Shown piece by piece: positions 36,868 through 46,259 of a DNA stretch of 64,000 nucleotides. The stretch's first letter is position 1, and the number at the start of each line of letters is the position of its first letter. Both the position numbers and the translations under genes were made by a program. The DNA lies in the NCBI RefSeq assembly GCF_003480915.1, contig NZ_QUKD01000003.1, positions 62,001 through 126,000 on the forward strand, read 5' to 3'. Under the pieces are notes generated by a model. It saw only the letters and a program-made list of their open reading frames with translations, had not been told where the DNA came from and made no database searches. The stretch is from Parabacteroides sp. TM07-1AC. Its GTDB lineage: Bacteria > Bacteroidota > Bacteroidia > Bacteroidales > Tannerellaceae.

Positions 36868-36909
36868 ATCATTTAGATTTAGGAGGTTTACCGGTTATCC
36901 GGTATATTT

Positions 36910-36958
36910 CAAAGGTACAGGAAGCTATTGGATAGCTTCCTGCTTTTTTCCTTTTTTT
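36910..36958. terminator. Perfect hairpin at the VapE promoter
   Basis: 11-bp arms CAGGAAGCTAT/ATAGCTTCCTG (36918-36928/36932-36942) with a T-rich tail to 36958 form a good plus-strand terminator. On the minus strand TACCTTTG (36910-36917), a -7 match for the VapE-type gene, abuts the hairpin, which thus fills its -33/-7 interval. Confidence 0.65.
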
Positions 36959-37328
36959 ACGAAAAAGGATCGTCGGGGAAGTAGCTGTCGAAATATTCTT
37001 TCACAGCAGAATAGAGACTGTCGAATTTGAGAAAGCCCTGAATCTTCTTATTTTGAATCTTAAAAACTTCATCGATGGCACGCAGAAACTTTTTCGCCTT
37101 CGATGTCCCGTTCACCCGCCATTTGTTACTACGGAGCAAGGGAGCAATGAGTTCGACAAACTCGCTGGTATCACCCTGAAAAACGATCTTCTCCACTTCC
37201 ACCAGATTTTCTTCAAAATCAACATGGTCGAGTAACCGATTGATGATTCTTGCATTTTTGTTTATTTCGTGCAAATTGGCTTCCATCCGTTCGCACTGTT
37301 CTCTCAGTTCTCTGACTGCTTCGTTCAA
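36957..37328 (-). CDS. Hypothetical protein with N-terminal coiled coil
   Basis: About 123 residues, no family recognised. The N-terminal 35 residues look like a coiled coil (LREQCERMEANLHEINKNARIINRL); the rest is mixed, charged and cytoplasmic, with GTSKAKKFLRAIDEVFKIQ. The start is uncertain: the open frame has only a TTG at 37328. An ATG at 37352-37354 followed by eight A's is one base out of frame; with nine A's it would give MKKKVDILQL and join this ORF. It lies upstream of, and in line with, the VapE-type gene. Confidence 0.55.
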   Translation of the reverse strand: MNEAVRELREQCERMEANLHEINKNARIINRLLDHVDFEENLVEVEKIVFQGDTSEFVELIAPLLRSNKWRVNGTSKAKKFLRAIDEVFKIQNKKIQGFLKFDSLYSAVKEYFDSYFPDDPFS

Positions 37329-37401
37329 CTGAAGGATATCTACTTTTTTTTCATGTTTATTTATTTTATATGATTGGTTTCACAGATAATCTGTAGCACA
37401 T

Positions 37402-37446
37402 AAAAAACGAAGCCCCGGCGGAGTGAACCGTCGGGGCTTGTTTTTG
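37402..37446 (-). terminator. Bidirectional terminator after the second surface-protein gene
   Basis: A 12-bp stem with one wobble (37410-37421/37428-37439) has A6 on the left (37402-37407) and T5 on the right, so it works on both strands. It separates 37593-41333 from the island genes. Confidence 0.88.
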
Positions 37447-37592
37447 TCTGTCTTCGCTCTTCACAGAGATCGAACAGAAGAACTTTATTTCATTACTTTA
37501 GTATTAATACTCGCCGCTTGTTCACCCTCACGGGATACTTGGTTCGATATCCCCACGCAGTCAATTTAAATTTATTGATTATAAATAGTTTC

Positions 37593-40500
37593 TTATTTTA
37601 CGATTGCCTTAACAGCGGCTTCACCTTCTACGGCTACTACGACTACACCTGCAGGAGCAGAGATAGTTGCTTCAGAAGAAGTGATTACTGTGTTGGCAAT
37701 TGTCTGACCAAGTACGTTGCTGATAGATACTTTCTTGCCTTCAGCACCCTTAACGATTACGGCACCTTCAGTAGCAACAACCTTAACACCTGTTGCTTCG
37801 ATACCTTCGTTAGATGTAGCAGCTTCTTCAGTTGCTTCAACGTTGAATGTAGCAGCCTGATCACGAGAATAAACCAATACAGGAACACTGTTGTGGACAC
37901 GTACATAACGAGTATTACCGTGTTTATCTACTGCTTCCATATAGAATGCACCGTCTTCAGCAGCCGGGTCAACCAGGCGGAATGCAAAGGTTGCTTCGTT
38001 CATCTGCTGTTCGCCCTTTTCATTTACGAAGCTCAATGTATCGTTAACAGCTTTTTTTGTTCCTTTATATACAGAGCTTGCGATAATCATTGTATCGTTT
38101 TCGAAGTGAGTTGCAGGAACAAATGCTAGACGAACATTTTTCTGATACAATGCTTGCTTGTTTTCTGCTACGTAAGCAGTATCATCCAAAGCTACCAAGT
38201 AATCAGCTGTACGAGAATGGATCTTCTTCGTTGTAGCATGTATACACTTGCTTGCATCTTCAGTCTTTTCACCGTCAGCTGTTATATGCTGGTGGTTAGT
38301 AGCATCACAAGGAGCAACTACGATTTCATCTTCCACCCAGTCACCGTTACGTACAGCCAGCATATACAACGGTTTAGTTGTAGGTTCGCCAGTTGCTACA
38401 TCTTCGCGAACGAATGCTGTATCTACGAACAAAGGCAGAGCAGCATTAGCAGGTTTGTCTGACAAGTTCACTTCACCCAAGAAGTTCAAGCTATCTTTAG
38501 CGATACTGTTGCCATTGTTTGCATTGCGGTTCATTGTATTTTCATACAAGAATGTATTCGGAACATTTGTACGGAAGAATTTAGCCAAGTTAACATTCAT
38601 GTCTTCGAAACCATCGTTAGCTACAGTTGCACCCAAGCGACGATATTCAGGACGGTTCAGATTTTCAACAATGAACAAGCTATTGTTGATGTCGTACATT
38701 CCACATTTGCTCAAGAAGTTGGTAGATGTACCTGCATAGATCTTTTGGCAAGTATTAGATAGACGTAAGATAAATTTGTCACCATCTTTACGGACTGTTA
38801 ACTTATCAGAACCACCGAGTCCAAATACAAACCGATCAGACACCTTTCCTCCTTCAGGTAAATAACCGAATCCTTCACCGGCTACATTATAGAAGTAATA
38901 AGCAGGCACTTTCAGCATGTGTTTAGCTTCTTTCAGCGTTGTACCTTCATAATAATTGATTACACTTTCAACATAGATTGTATCAGCTTTACCATTATTT
39001 TCAGCAACCATTTCTACAGCATCTTCTTTATCAAGATCCAAGATTGCATTACCATCCTTGTCTGCAGAAATCCAAGCATTATTTTCATATACAGAAGAGA
39101 AGTGAGCAATAGCATAACGTTGGTTCTTCACATCACCCAGCCAGTTGTAACCGTCAGATTCTTTTGCATCTTTAACAGCTTCAATCTTGTACAGGTCTTC
39201 ACCGTCTGTATAGATATCGTCTGTCTTATCTTCGTTTTCACGCAATTGTCTCTTGTTAAATGTAAGTGCAACATGTTGAGCTTCACGGTTTGTTACTGTA
39301 TAAACTTCAGATTTCTCATCATAAGTGATTGCCCACTGAGTATCCAGTACATTACCAGCTTCTTTAACAAAACCATAATTTCCACAACCATCTACAGCCA
39401 ATATCTTATTGCCGTTCTTTTCATCCAACTTCGTGATAGTGAAGAAAGCATTCTTCAAGAAAGCGACCGGATCAACAACGTTATTACCCATGCTGATCTT
39501 GATTTGGAACAACTTGTAATCAATAGAAGCACCCAAAGTCTTAGTTCCGTCAGTTGTCAGCTTGAAGTAACCAACAGGAGCAGCTTGCAACTGGTTATCC
39601 TCATTCAAAACCTGAACAGTCATGCTGTCGATGCTTGTCAAAGTTTCTAAGTTATCATCTGCACTAACCGGTTTGTGGTATGTTGTGAACACGTCGAACA
39701 TAGTGCGTTTCTTAGCTTCCAGTTTACGTTCAGCGATCAAATCCTTTTCAGAAACAGTCGTGAAGGCATATACATACTGGTTAACAGCCGTACCACCTGC
39801 ATTTGTTTTCTTGGCTACGATATATTCATATTCATCGTCTGTGTTCTTGAATCGGAGAGACACATTTGTTTCGCTATCAGCAGCTTTTACAAACTCAGTA
39901 CCATTCCAAGTCATCGGAGCCAGACGGTTGCCTGTGAACGGATCGCCAGCCAACTTTCCATCAACAGTGATTGTAAAGCCTGTCTTTTCAAAGAAATACA
40001 AGTCTTTAGCAGTCAATGTATACAAGCCTGATTTGTACAGACCGAAGTAACGGTTATTTTTAGCTGTCAGGTTTTCACCATCCATTTCAAATACAACACC
40101 GTTATCATACGGAGCATTAGCTACAGAATGGAAGAAATCTTTACCATCAACTGTCATTTTCTTACCAGCTTTGTTAGTAAAGATAAATGTATAGTCACCA
40201 TCCTTATCTAACGCTTGTTCCATCTTCCATAGATTAGCCTCTGTTGCCAAAGATGTCAGATTTTTAGCACTTACCACTTTTGCTTTGCCGTTTTCATCAG
40301 CAGTAACGACGAAGTTTGTAACGCCATCCCATTCCTGTCCTTTTACAATCAAGAGATAATATTGATCTGCAGCCGGAGTTTTTACTAGTTCAAAACCATC
40401 CACTTCTGCATCAGGCAAGGTAACACCTGTAACAACAATACCGTCATTAGATTTAACCGGAATATTTACAGCTACATCACCCAACACGTCTGCTAATTGT

Positions 40501-41333
40501 TCTGCAGTTCCGTTAAATACGATAGAAGCTCCTTCTACAGCTTTCTCTACAGCACCTTTAATAGCACCAGCATTAGTAATATTTCCAGTTGTTTCATCAA
40601 CAATAGGAGTAACCTGAGAAGCAATAACTACCCCTTGTTTAGCTGCTTCAGTTTCACTCCAACCCGTTGTGTAACTCAAATCAGTTGTACACATTTCATA
40701 CTTATTACCAGAAACGGTCAACTGTAATGTAGACAAATCAGCTACAGTTTTATTTGTAGCAGTAACGGATTCACAACCTGTGTCTGATAAAGTGTAATCG
40801 CCTGCAATTTGGAAACCTGTAGAAAAAGTGTCACCTACAACACCATCGGCTTTCTTGATTGTATTGTTCTTAACAACGATTTTACCTTTATTTCCTGTTG
40901 GAAAAACAGTGATACCATTTACCAAAAAATGGTTTGTAGAACCATTAATAGTATTACCTTCCAATGTTACTCCATCAGCAATTACAGTAATAGCAGTTTT
41001 ATTAACTGCAACTGTTCCGTCTTCGCCTTCTGCAAAAGTATTTTTAAAATTGATCGTCAAATTCTTAACGGTCACATTCTTACCAGTGATAACGACATGA
41101 CCGGTTAATTCTTTGCCGTTGCCATCTAAAACGAAATTGTCCTTATCAATCAGTAAGTAATCTTTCTGATTTTCTAAAACAACGTTATCCGTCAACTTCA
41201 AACTGTTTCCGTCTGCAGCAAGTTCAACACCTGCCAAAGCATCAAAATCAGTCAAAGAAGTCGCAGCATTCAAAGTAAACAACGCACCGCTAAGCAGTAA
41301 CGTTGCTACAAGCGTAGAAAACTTTTTGTTCAT
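37593..41333 (-). CDS. Large secreted surface protein with DUF6383-like C-terminus (S-layer-type, promoter OFF)
   Basis: 1246 residues. It has the same MNKKFSTLVA signal peptide and nearly the same final 65 residues as 163-3330, and homologous 3' flanks. Residues about 45-165 look like a right-handed beta-helix (NFVLDGNGKELTGHVVITGK, NVTVKNLTINF); the middle is long, Asn/Thr-rich and unlike known enzymes. Surface or S-layer placement is inferred from the paralogue and from Parabacteroides biology. Its promoter cassette (41413-41607) is oriented away from the gene here, so it should be silent in the sequenced state unless another promoter exists. Confidence 0.85.
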   Translation of the reverse strand: MNKKFSTLVATLLLSGALFTLNAATSLTDFDALAGVELAADGNSLKLTDNVVLENQKDYLLIDKDNFVLDGNGKELTGHVVITGKNVTVKNLTINFKNTFAEGEDGTVAVNKTAITVIADGVTLEGNTINGSTNHFLVNGITVFPTGNKGKIVVKNNTIKKADGVVGDTFSTGFQIAGDYTLSDTGCESVTATNKTVADLSTLQLTVSGNKYEMCTTDLSYTTGWSETEAAKQGVVIASQVTPIVDETTGNITNAGAIKGAVEKAVEGASIVFNGTAEQLADVLGDVAVNIPVKSNDGIVVTGVTLPDAEVDGFELVKTPAADQYYLLIVKGQEWDGVTNFVVTADENGKAKVVSAKNLTSLATEANLWKMEQALDKDGDYTFIFTNKAGKKMTVDGKDFFHSVANAPYDNGVVFEMDGENLTAKNNRYFGLYKSGLYTLTAKDLYFFEKTGFTITVDGKLAGDPFTGNRLAPMTWNGTEFVKAADSETNVSLRFKNTDDEYEYIVAKKTNAGGTAVNQYVYAFTTVSEKDLIAERKLEAKKRTMFDVFTTYHKPVSADDNLETLTSIDSMTVQVLNEDNQLQAAPVGYFKLTTDGTKTLGASIDYKLFQIKISMGNNVVDPVAFLKNAFFTITKLDEKNGNKILAVDGCGNYGFVKEAGNVLDTQWAITYDEKSEVYTVTNREAQHVALTFNKRQLRENEDKTDDIYTDGEDLYKIEAVKDAKESDGYNWLGDVKNQRYAIAHFSSVYENNAWISADKDGNAILDLDKEDAVEMVAENNGKADTIYVESVINYYEGTTLKEAKHMLKVPAYYFYNVAGEGFGYLPEGGKVSDRFVFGLGGSDKLTVRKDGDKFILRLSNTCQKIYAGTSTNFLSKCGMYDINNSLFIVENLNRPEYRRLGATVANDGFEDMNVNLAKFFRTNVPNTFLYENTMNRNANNGNSIAKDSLNFLGEVNLSDKPANAALPLFVDTAFVREDVATGEPTTKPLYMLAVRNGDWVEDEIVVAPCDATNHQHITADGEKTEDASKCIHATTKKIHSRTADYLVALDDTAYVAENKQALYQKNVRLAFVPATHFENDTMIIASSVYKGTKKAVNDTLSFVNEKGEQQMNEATFAFRLVDPAAEDGAFYMEAVDKHGNTRYVRVHNSVPVLVYSRDQAATFNVEATEEAATSNEGIEATGVKVVATEGAVIVKGAEGKKVSISNVLGQTIANTVITSSEATISAPAGVVVVAVEGEAAVKAIVK

Positions 41334-41412
41334 AAATCTTTAATTTAATATTAATAATAGTGTTACTTAAAAAGCCTTTTCACAAGTCCCGTTGAATCGT
41401 CGAAATGTTAAA

Positions 41413-41607
41413 TGACGAGTTTAAACGTTCCTTTTTTCTAGTCATTTTTTGGGGATTCGTGAGTTGAAGCGGCTATTTTGTACAAACTTTGCTATTCGGT
41501 TGATAAGAAAGGATATAGGAAAAGGAAAATTATTTGGTAAAGTATTGGCGGTTCGGAAAAATGCAGTAACTTTGCTGACGAATTTAAAGGAACGATTTTT
41601 CTCGTCA
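41413..41607. promoter_or_regulatory. Invertible promoter cassette, OFF orientation for 37593-41333
   Basis: Inverted 32-bp sites 41413-41444 (+) and 41576-41607 (-), both TGACGAG-N18-YTNGTCA, flank 131 bp. The interior, including GCTATTCGGTTGATAAGAAAG, matches the inside of 3413-3608 read in reverse. The only good promoter inside reads right, away from the gene on the minus strand. Confidence 0.82.
41545..41574 (+). promoter_or_regulatory. Cassette promoter pointing away from 37593-41333
   Basis: TTG (41545-41547), 19 bp, then TAACTTTG (41567-41574), ending 1 bp before the site 41576-41607, as in the other cassette. In this state it reads into the antisense of the MATE gene. Confidence 0.75.
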
Positions 41608-41791
41608 TTACGGCCAATTAGTAATACATTCTACCTCAGAAAAATAACTATCATTTCACCTCTTTTCCGGATAAGTAATAAATCGATAAAGCAAATTTAT
41701 AACTCATTGATTTTCAATATAGCATTTTTCGGTTTTGGAGCAGTCACTCAAAAAAGGGAGATTTTTGCCATTATCGTTGCCTGATTTTGCC

Positions 41792-43144
41792 CTATTTTAT
41801 CTTCTTCAGAATCTTCGGAAATTGCCAAAAGAATAACAGCGTACAACAAATGGCTGCGGTAGCATCAGAGATGGCTTCAGCGGCATACACACCTGTCACA
41901 CCCATAAAGTGCGGCAATATCAGTGCTAACGGGATCAGTAGGATTACCTTTCGAAGCAGAGCGATGAAGATGGATATCCGCGCCTGCCCCAAGGCAACAA
42001 ACATATTCTGACAAGCACGCTGCAATCCGAAAATGGTCATACCACCCAGGAAGACAGGCATCGTCCATCGTACAGTCTCTATCAAATTCGCGTCGCTCGT
42101 AAAAGCAGATGCTATTGTGGAAGGGAATAAGATCATGAACAGCATCAGGATCAGATTGAAAGAAAACATTGTGACCAGTGCGATACGGAAACACTCCTTC
42201 ACTCGCTGCTTGTCGCCATGGCCATAATTATAACTAACTATCGGGACAAAACCCTGCGCAAATCCTGTCAGCGGCACACTCGCAAACTGCATCGAAGTCT
42301 GCAACACCGTCAAGGCACTGACGTAAATATCCCCGAACTCTTTCAGACTACTGTTCAGCACAAAGCCGACCAGGCTTTCGGTACTCGCCATGATAAACGG
42401 AGAAACACCCAAAGCCAGCATCGAAAGCACAATCCCTTTATCCAGCTTCATATAACGCCATTCCAAAGGCAAAGACGCGCGTCGGGAAAAGAGAAAAAAC
42501 AACACCCACATGGCACTGCAAGCCTGTGAGATCACCGTTGCCAACGCAGCGCCTTTCACTCCCATGTCGAACCCAAAAATAAAGATCGGATCAAGAACGA
42601 TATTCAGAAAAGCACCGATCAGCACCGAACACATAGCGACGGCAGGCCGCCCCTGCGCATTGATAAAAGAGTTCAATCCGGTGGAAATCTCCACAAAGAT
42701 AGTACCCAGCAAATAAATGGAAAGATAATCGACCGCATACCCCAGCGTATGCTCGGAAGCACCGGTAAAAAGCAGGATGGGCTCCATAAAGGTATAGGCG
42801 ATGGAAGAAGTCAGTACGGTAAACAGGATCAGCAGAATGAAACCATTCCCCAATATTTTTCCCGCACGCTTGCGGTCACCCTGCCCCAGGGCAATGGCGG
42901 CCAGCGGCGCACCACCTCCTCCGACAATCGCCGAGAAAGAAGAGATCAGCACAACGAGGGAGATGGTTACTCCCACGCCTGCCAATGCATCCGTTCCAAT
43001 GCCCGGTATATGTCCGATATAAATACGGTCGACAATGCTGTAAAGCAAGTTGACGAATTGGGCTGCTACAGCCGGGAGTGCCATTCTAAAGACCCAAGGC
43101 AACATACGCTCGGTTCCCAAACGTTCTTCATATTTATTTACCAT
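41792..43144 (-). CDS. MATE-family efflux transporter
   Basis: 450 residues from the ATG at 43144 (MVNKYEERLG). The longer frame to 43258 lies across the promoter (-7 TACCTTTG, 43171-43178) and is not used. Twelve membrane segments are in two halves, with FVNLLYSIVDRIYIGHIPGIG, AQGRPAVAMCSVLIGAFLNIVLDPIFIF in pieces, and GFAQGFVPIVSYNYGHGD. It expels drugs or metabolites with Na+ or H+ and is divergent from the EamA gene. Confidence 0.92.
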   Translation of the reverse strand: MVNKYEERLGTERMLPWVFRMALPAVAAQFVNLLYSIVDRIYIGHIPGIGTDALAGVGVTISLVVLISSFSAIVGGGGAPLAAIALGQGDRKRAGKILGNGFILLILFTVLTSSIAYTFMEPILLFTGASEHTLGYAVDYLSIYLLGTIFVEISTGLNSFINAQGRPAVAMCSVLIGAFLNIVLDPIFIFGFDMGVKGAALATVISQACSAMWVLFFLFSRRASLPLEWRYMKLDKGIVLSMLALGVSPFIMASTESLVGFVLNSSLKEFGDIYVSALTVLQTSMQFASVPLTGFAQGFVPIVSYNYGHGDKQRVKECFRIALVTMFSFNLILMLFMILFPSTIASAFTSDANLIETVRWTMPVFLGGMTIFGLQRACQNMFVALGQARISIFIALLRKVILLIPLALILPHFMGVTGVYAAEAISDATAAICCTLLFFWQFPKILKKIK

Positions 43145-43170
43145 CTTGAATCTGATCGCCTGAAATGCTG

Positions 43171-43204
43171 CAAAGGTACGAGAAATAGTATTAGATAAAA
43201 CAAA
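43171..43204 (-). promoter_or_regulatory. Promoter of the MATE gene
   Basis: On the minus strand TTTG (43201-43204), 22 bp, then TACCTTTG (43171-43178), 27 bp before the ATG. Confidence 0.55.
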
Positions 43205-43219
43205 AAAGACAGAAGAGTA

Positions 43220-43250
43220 TTGTATATGTAAAAAGGACAATATACTTTTG
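43220..43250 (+). promoter_or_regulatory. Promoter of the EamA gene
   Basis: TTG (43220-43222), 20 bp, then TACTTTTG (43243-43250), about 42 bp before the ATG at 43292. Confidence 0.65.
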
Positions 43251-43291
43251 CCCGCCATTATCGATATATAAATTAGCTAATATCTACCTAT

Positions 43292-44221
43292 ATGAATGCA
43301 AAGGTTAAAGGGTACATGCTGGGGGCGATCGCAGCAGCCACTTACGGTATGAATCCCCTTTTTGCTCTTCCGTTGTACAAGGCGGGAATGGATCCTGACT
43401 CGGTACTTTTCTTCAGATACCTGTTTGCCATCCCCGTGCTGGGAATCATGCTGAAAGCAAGAGGCAGGAATTTTAAGCTATGCCGGAAAGATATACCGCC
43501 ATTGATCGTCCTGGGATTCCTGGTCGCTTTTTCTTCATTGGCGTTGTTCCTGAGTTACAATTATATGGAAGCCGGCATTGCGTCGACCTTGCTGTTCGTC
43601 TATCCGATCATGGTAGCCCTCATTATGTCGTTGCTCTTTAAAGAGAAGCTGACCCTGCAGACGGTCTTATGTATTATGCTGGCTTTGGGTGGTATCAGTT
43701 TACTCTACAAAACGGGAAGCGGCGCAACGCTTAGTACGACAGGGGTACTTCTGGTCATGGGGTCCGCACTGTCCTACGCCATTTACATTGTCGGCGTGAA
43801 CCGTCCGAGACTGAAGGATATAGCGACACTTAAACTGACTTTCTACATCTTGCTTTTCGGAATGCTGCTCTTTCTGATCCGCATAGATTTCGGAAAAAGC
43901 CTGCGCATTGTCGAGGACTGGTACCTGTGGGGTAATTTACTGGCCCTGGCAATCTTTCCCACCGCCATATCCTTCCTGTGCACCACGCAGGCGATCCAGT
44001 ATATCGGCTCTACACCGACTGCCATCCTGGGAGCGCTGGAACCTCTGACTGCCGTATTCTTCGGAGTAACCATCTTCGGTGAAGTGCTGACCCCCCGGCT
44101 GGGTTGCGGAATTATAATGATCATCCTGGCAGTAACGCTGATCATTGCCGGAAGCAATGTCACAGCTTATCTGATCCGTTTCAGAAAGCTATTTCCCCGG
44201 CTTCCGTTCCCCCGAAAATAA
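43292..44221 (+). CDS. EamA/DMT-family transporter
   Basis: 309 residues with ten membrane segments in two EamA repeats: [22 protein letters not shown] at the start of the first and [21 protein letters not shown] at the start of the second, and [19 protein letters not shown] near the end. Such carriers export amino acids, nucleotides or drugs; the substrate cannot be told. It is divergent from the MATE gene and 76 bp ahead of dxs. Confidence 0.9.
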   Translation: MNAKVKGYMLGAIAAATYGMNPLFALPLYKAGMDPDSVLFFRYLFAIPVLGIMLKARGRNFKLCRKDIPPLIVLGFLVAFSSLALFLSYNYMEAGIASTLLFVYPIMVALIMSLLFKEKLTLQTVLCIMLALGGISLLYKTGSGATLSTTGVLLVMGSALSYAIYIVGVNRPRLKDIATLKLTFYILLFGMLLFLIRIDFGKSLRIVEDWYLWGNLLALAIFPTAISFLCTTQAIQYIGSTPTAILGALEPLTAVFFGVTIFGEVLTPRLGCGIIMIILAVTLIIAGSNVTAYLIRFRKLFPRLPFPRK

Positions 44222-44297
44222 GAAAACTAAGAAATGCCCAGCCAAAACTATTTTATATGCCGTTAATTCTTTACATTTGCCACAAAAATTAGCGGAC

Positions 44298-46202
44298 ATG
44301 ATAGATTGCAAGGATGAACATATATTGAACGTCATAAATTATCCGGAGGATTTGCGCAAGTTGCCTCCTGAAAAATTGGGCCAGGTATGTGCAGAGTTGC
44401 GTCAATACATTATAGATATACTTTCTGAAAATCCCGGACACCTGGGAGCCAGCCTGGGGACAGTCGAACTGACCGTTGCTCTGCATTATGTATTCAATAC
44501 CCCATACGACCGGATTGTCTGGGACGTCGGCCATCAGGCTTACGGGCACAAGATACTGACCGGACGCCGGGAAGCTTTCCATACGCTTCGGAAATTCAAA
44601 GGCATCAGTGGCTTTCCTAACCCGGGAGAAAGTGAGTATGACGCTTTCATTGCCGGACATGCCTCCAACTCCATATCGGCTGCGATGGGTATGTCGGTTG
44701 CCTCGGAACTCAAAGAAGAGCACAACCGTCACGTCATTGCCGTCATCGGCGACGGTGCCATGACAGGCGGACTGGCATTCGAGGGATTGAACAATGCTTC
44801 TGCCAACCCCAACAACCTGCTGATTATCCTCAACGACAACGATATGGCTATCGACAATTGCGTGGGAGGATTGAGCCAGTACCTGGTAGACATCACGACC
44901 AGCCAGGCTTACAACAAAATGCGTTACGATGTGTACAAGGGGTTGCGGAAGATGAAGCTGATCAACAACGACCGCCGGGGAAACATCCTGCGCTTCAACA
45001 ACAGCCTCAAAGCGCTGCTCACACAACAACATAACCTTTTCGAAGGATTCAGCATCCGTTATTTCGGCCCCATCGACGGGCATGATATCAATTATATGAC
45101 CAAGGTGCTGAATGATATAAAAGACCTGCAAGGTCCGAAACTATTGCATATCAAAACAAAGAAAGGCAAAGGATTCAAGCCTGCCGAGGAGTCGGCCACC
45201 GAATGGCATGCTCCGGGCAAGTTCAACAAAGAGACGGGAGAGCGGATCATTGTCCACAAGCTGGACGAGCCGCAACTGTATCAGGATGTCTTCGGACATA
45301 CCCTGGTTGAACTGGCAGAAAAGGATGAACGGATCGTGGGTATTACTCCCGCCATGCCTACCGGAAGTTCCATGATCTATATGATGAAGGCATTTCCGCA
45401 GCGGGCATTCGACGTAGGGATCGCCGAAGGACATTCGGTGACGTTCTCCGCCGGACTTGCCAAGGAAGGGATGATCCCGTTCTGCAATGTCTATTCGTCG
45501 TTTATGCAACGGGCGTACGATAACCTGATACACGATGTGGCGTTACAAAAGTTACATATGGTAATCTGCCTGGACCGTGCCGGACTGGTCGGTGAAGACG
45601 GAGCTACGCATCACGGGGTATTCGACCTGGCTTACCTGCGTCCGATCCCTAACCTGACAATCTCTTCGCCGCTCAACGAACTGGATCTGCGGAATCTGAT
45701 GTACACCGGCTATAAAGAGGCTGCAGGTACTTTCGTGATCCGCTATCCACGCGGAAAAGGAGAGAAAAAAGACTGGCGCAACGAAATGCAGGTGCTCCCC
45801 ATAGGAAAAGGTAAAAAACTGAACGAAGGAAATGACCTGGCTGTTTTATCTATCGGACCGATCGGAAACGAAGTGATAAAGGCAATAGAGGAAGTGGCAG
45901 GCGAAGGACTGTCGGTTGCCCATTACGACATGATTTATCTGAAACCGATCGATGAAGAATTATTACATGAGGTCGGAAAGAAGTTTAAGCGTGTCATCAC
46001 CGTGGAGAACGGTGTAGTAAAGGGCGGACTGGGAACAGCCGTTCTTGAATTTATGGCAGACAACGGATATACTCCGCGGGTGAAGCGCATCGGTATATCC
46101 GACACATTCATTGAACACGGATCTATCCCCGAACTTTATAAATTATGCGGCCTGGATGCCGGAAGTATAGCCGGGGAGATACGAAAGATGATGAACGATT
46201 AA
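44298..46202 (+). CDS. dxs: 1-deoxy-D-xylulose-5-phosphate synthase
   Basis: 634 residues from the ATG at 44298 ([10 protein letters not shown]), just after TACATTTG (44272-44279). The thiamine diphosphate motif [17 protein letters not shown], the pyrimidine-domain [18 protein letters not shown] and the early [18 protein letters not shown] are diagnostic. It makes DXP from pyruvate and glyceraldehyde-3-phosphate, the first step of the non-mevalonate isoprenoid route. Confidence 0.97.
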   Translation: MIDCKDEHILNVINYPEDLRKLPPEKLGQVCAELRQYIIDILSENPGHLGASLGTVELTVALHYVFNTPYDRIVWDVGHQAYGHKILTGRREAFHTLRKFKGISGFPNPGESEYDAFIAGHASNSISAAMGMSVASELKEEHNRHVIAVIGDGAMTGGLAFEGLNNASANPNNLLIILNDNDMAIDNCVGGLSQYLVDITTSQAYNKMRYDVYKGLRKMKLINNDRRGNILRFNNSLKALLTQQHNLFEGFSIRYFGPIDGHDINYMTKVLNDIKDLQGPKLLHIKTKKGKGFKPAEESATEWHAPGKFNKETGERIIVHKLDEPQLYQDVFGHTLVELAEKDERIVGITPAMPTGSSMIYMMKAFPQRAFDVGIAEGHSVTFSAGLAKEGMIPFCNVYSSFMQRAYDNLIHDVALQKLHMVICLDRAGLVGEDGATHHGVFDLAYLRPIPNLTISSPLNELDLRNLMYTGYKEAAGTFVIRYPRGKGEKKDWRNEMQVLPIGKGKKLNEGNDLAVLSIGPIGNEVIKAIEEVAGEGLSVAHYDMIYLKPIDEELLHEVGKKFKRVITVENGVVKGGLGTAVLEFMADNGYTPRVKRIGISDTFIEHGSIPELYKLCGLDAGSIAGEIRKMMND

Positions 46203-46211
46203 ATATTAATG

Positions 46212-46239
46212 CCGTTTTGCCGGGCGACACGGCAAACGG
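46212..46239. other. Stem-loop between dxs and trkA
   Basis: A 10-bp stem with one bulge (46212-46222/46230-46239) and no T-run. It may attenuate or stabilise the transcript rather than end it. Confidence 0.5.
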
Positions 46240-46259
46240 AATGAGTAACAATTAACAAA

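Noticed and set aside
31908..37400. Prophage or integrative element
   Set aside because: There is no integrase, capsid, tail, relaxase or mobilisation gene. The region is better described as a cluster of accessory cassettes next to a tRNA.
37518..38129. Plus-strand ORF under the second surface-protein gene
   Set aside because: It is a Cys/Phe/Tyr-rich shadow of the minus-strand gene with no start signals.
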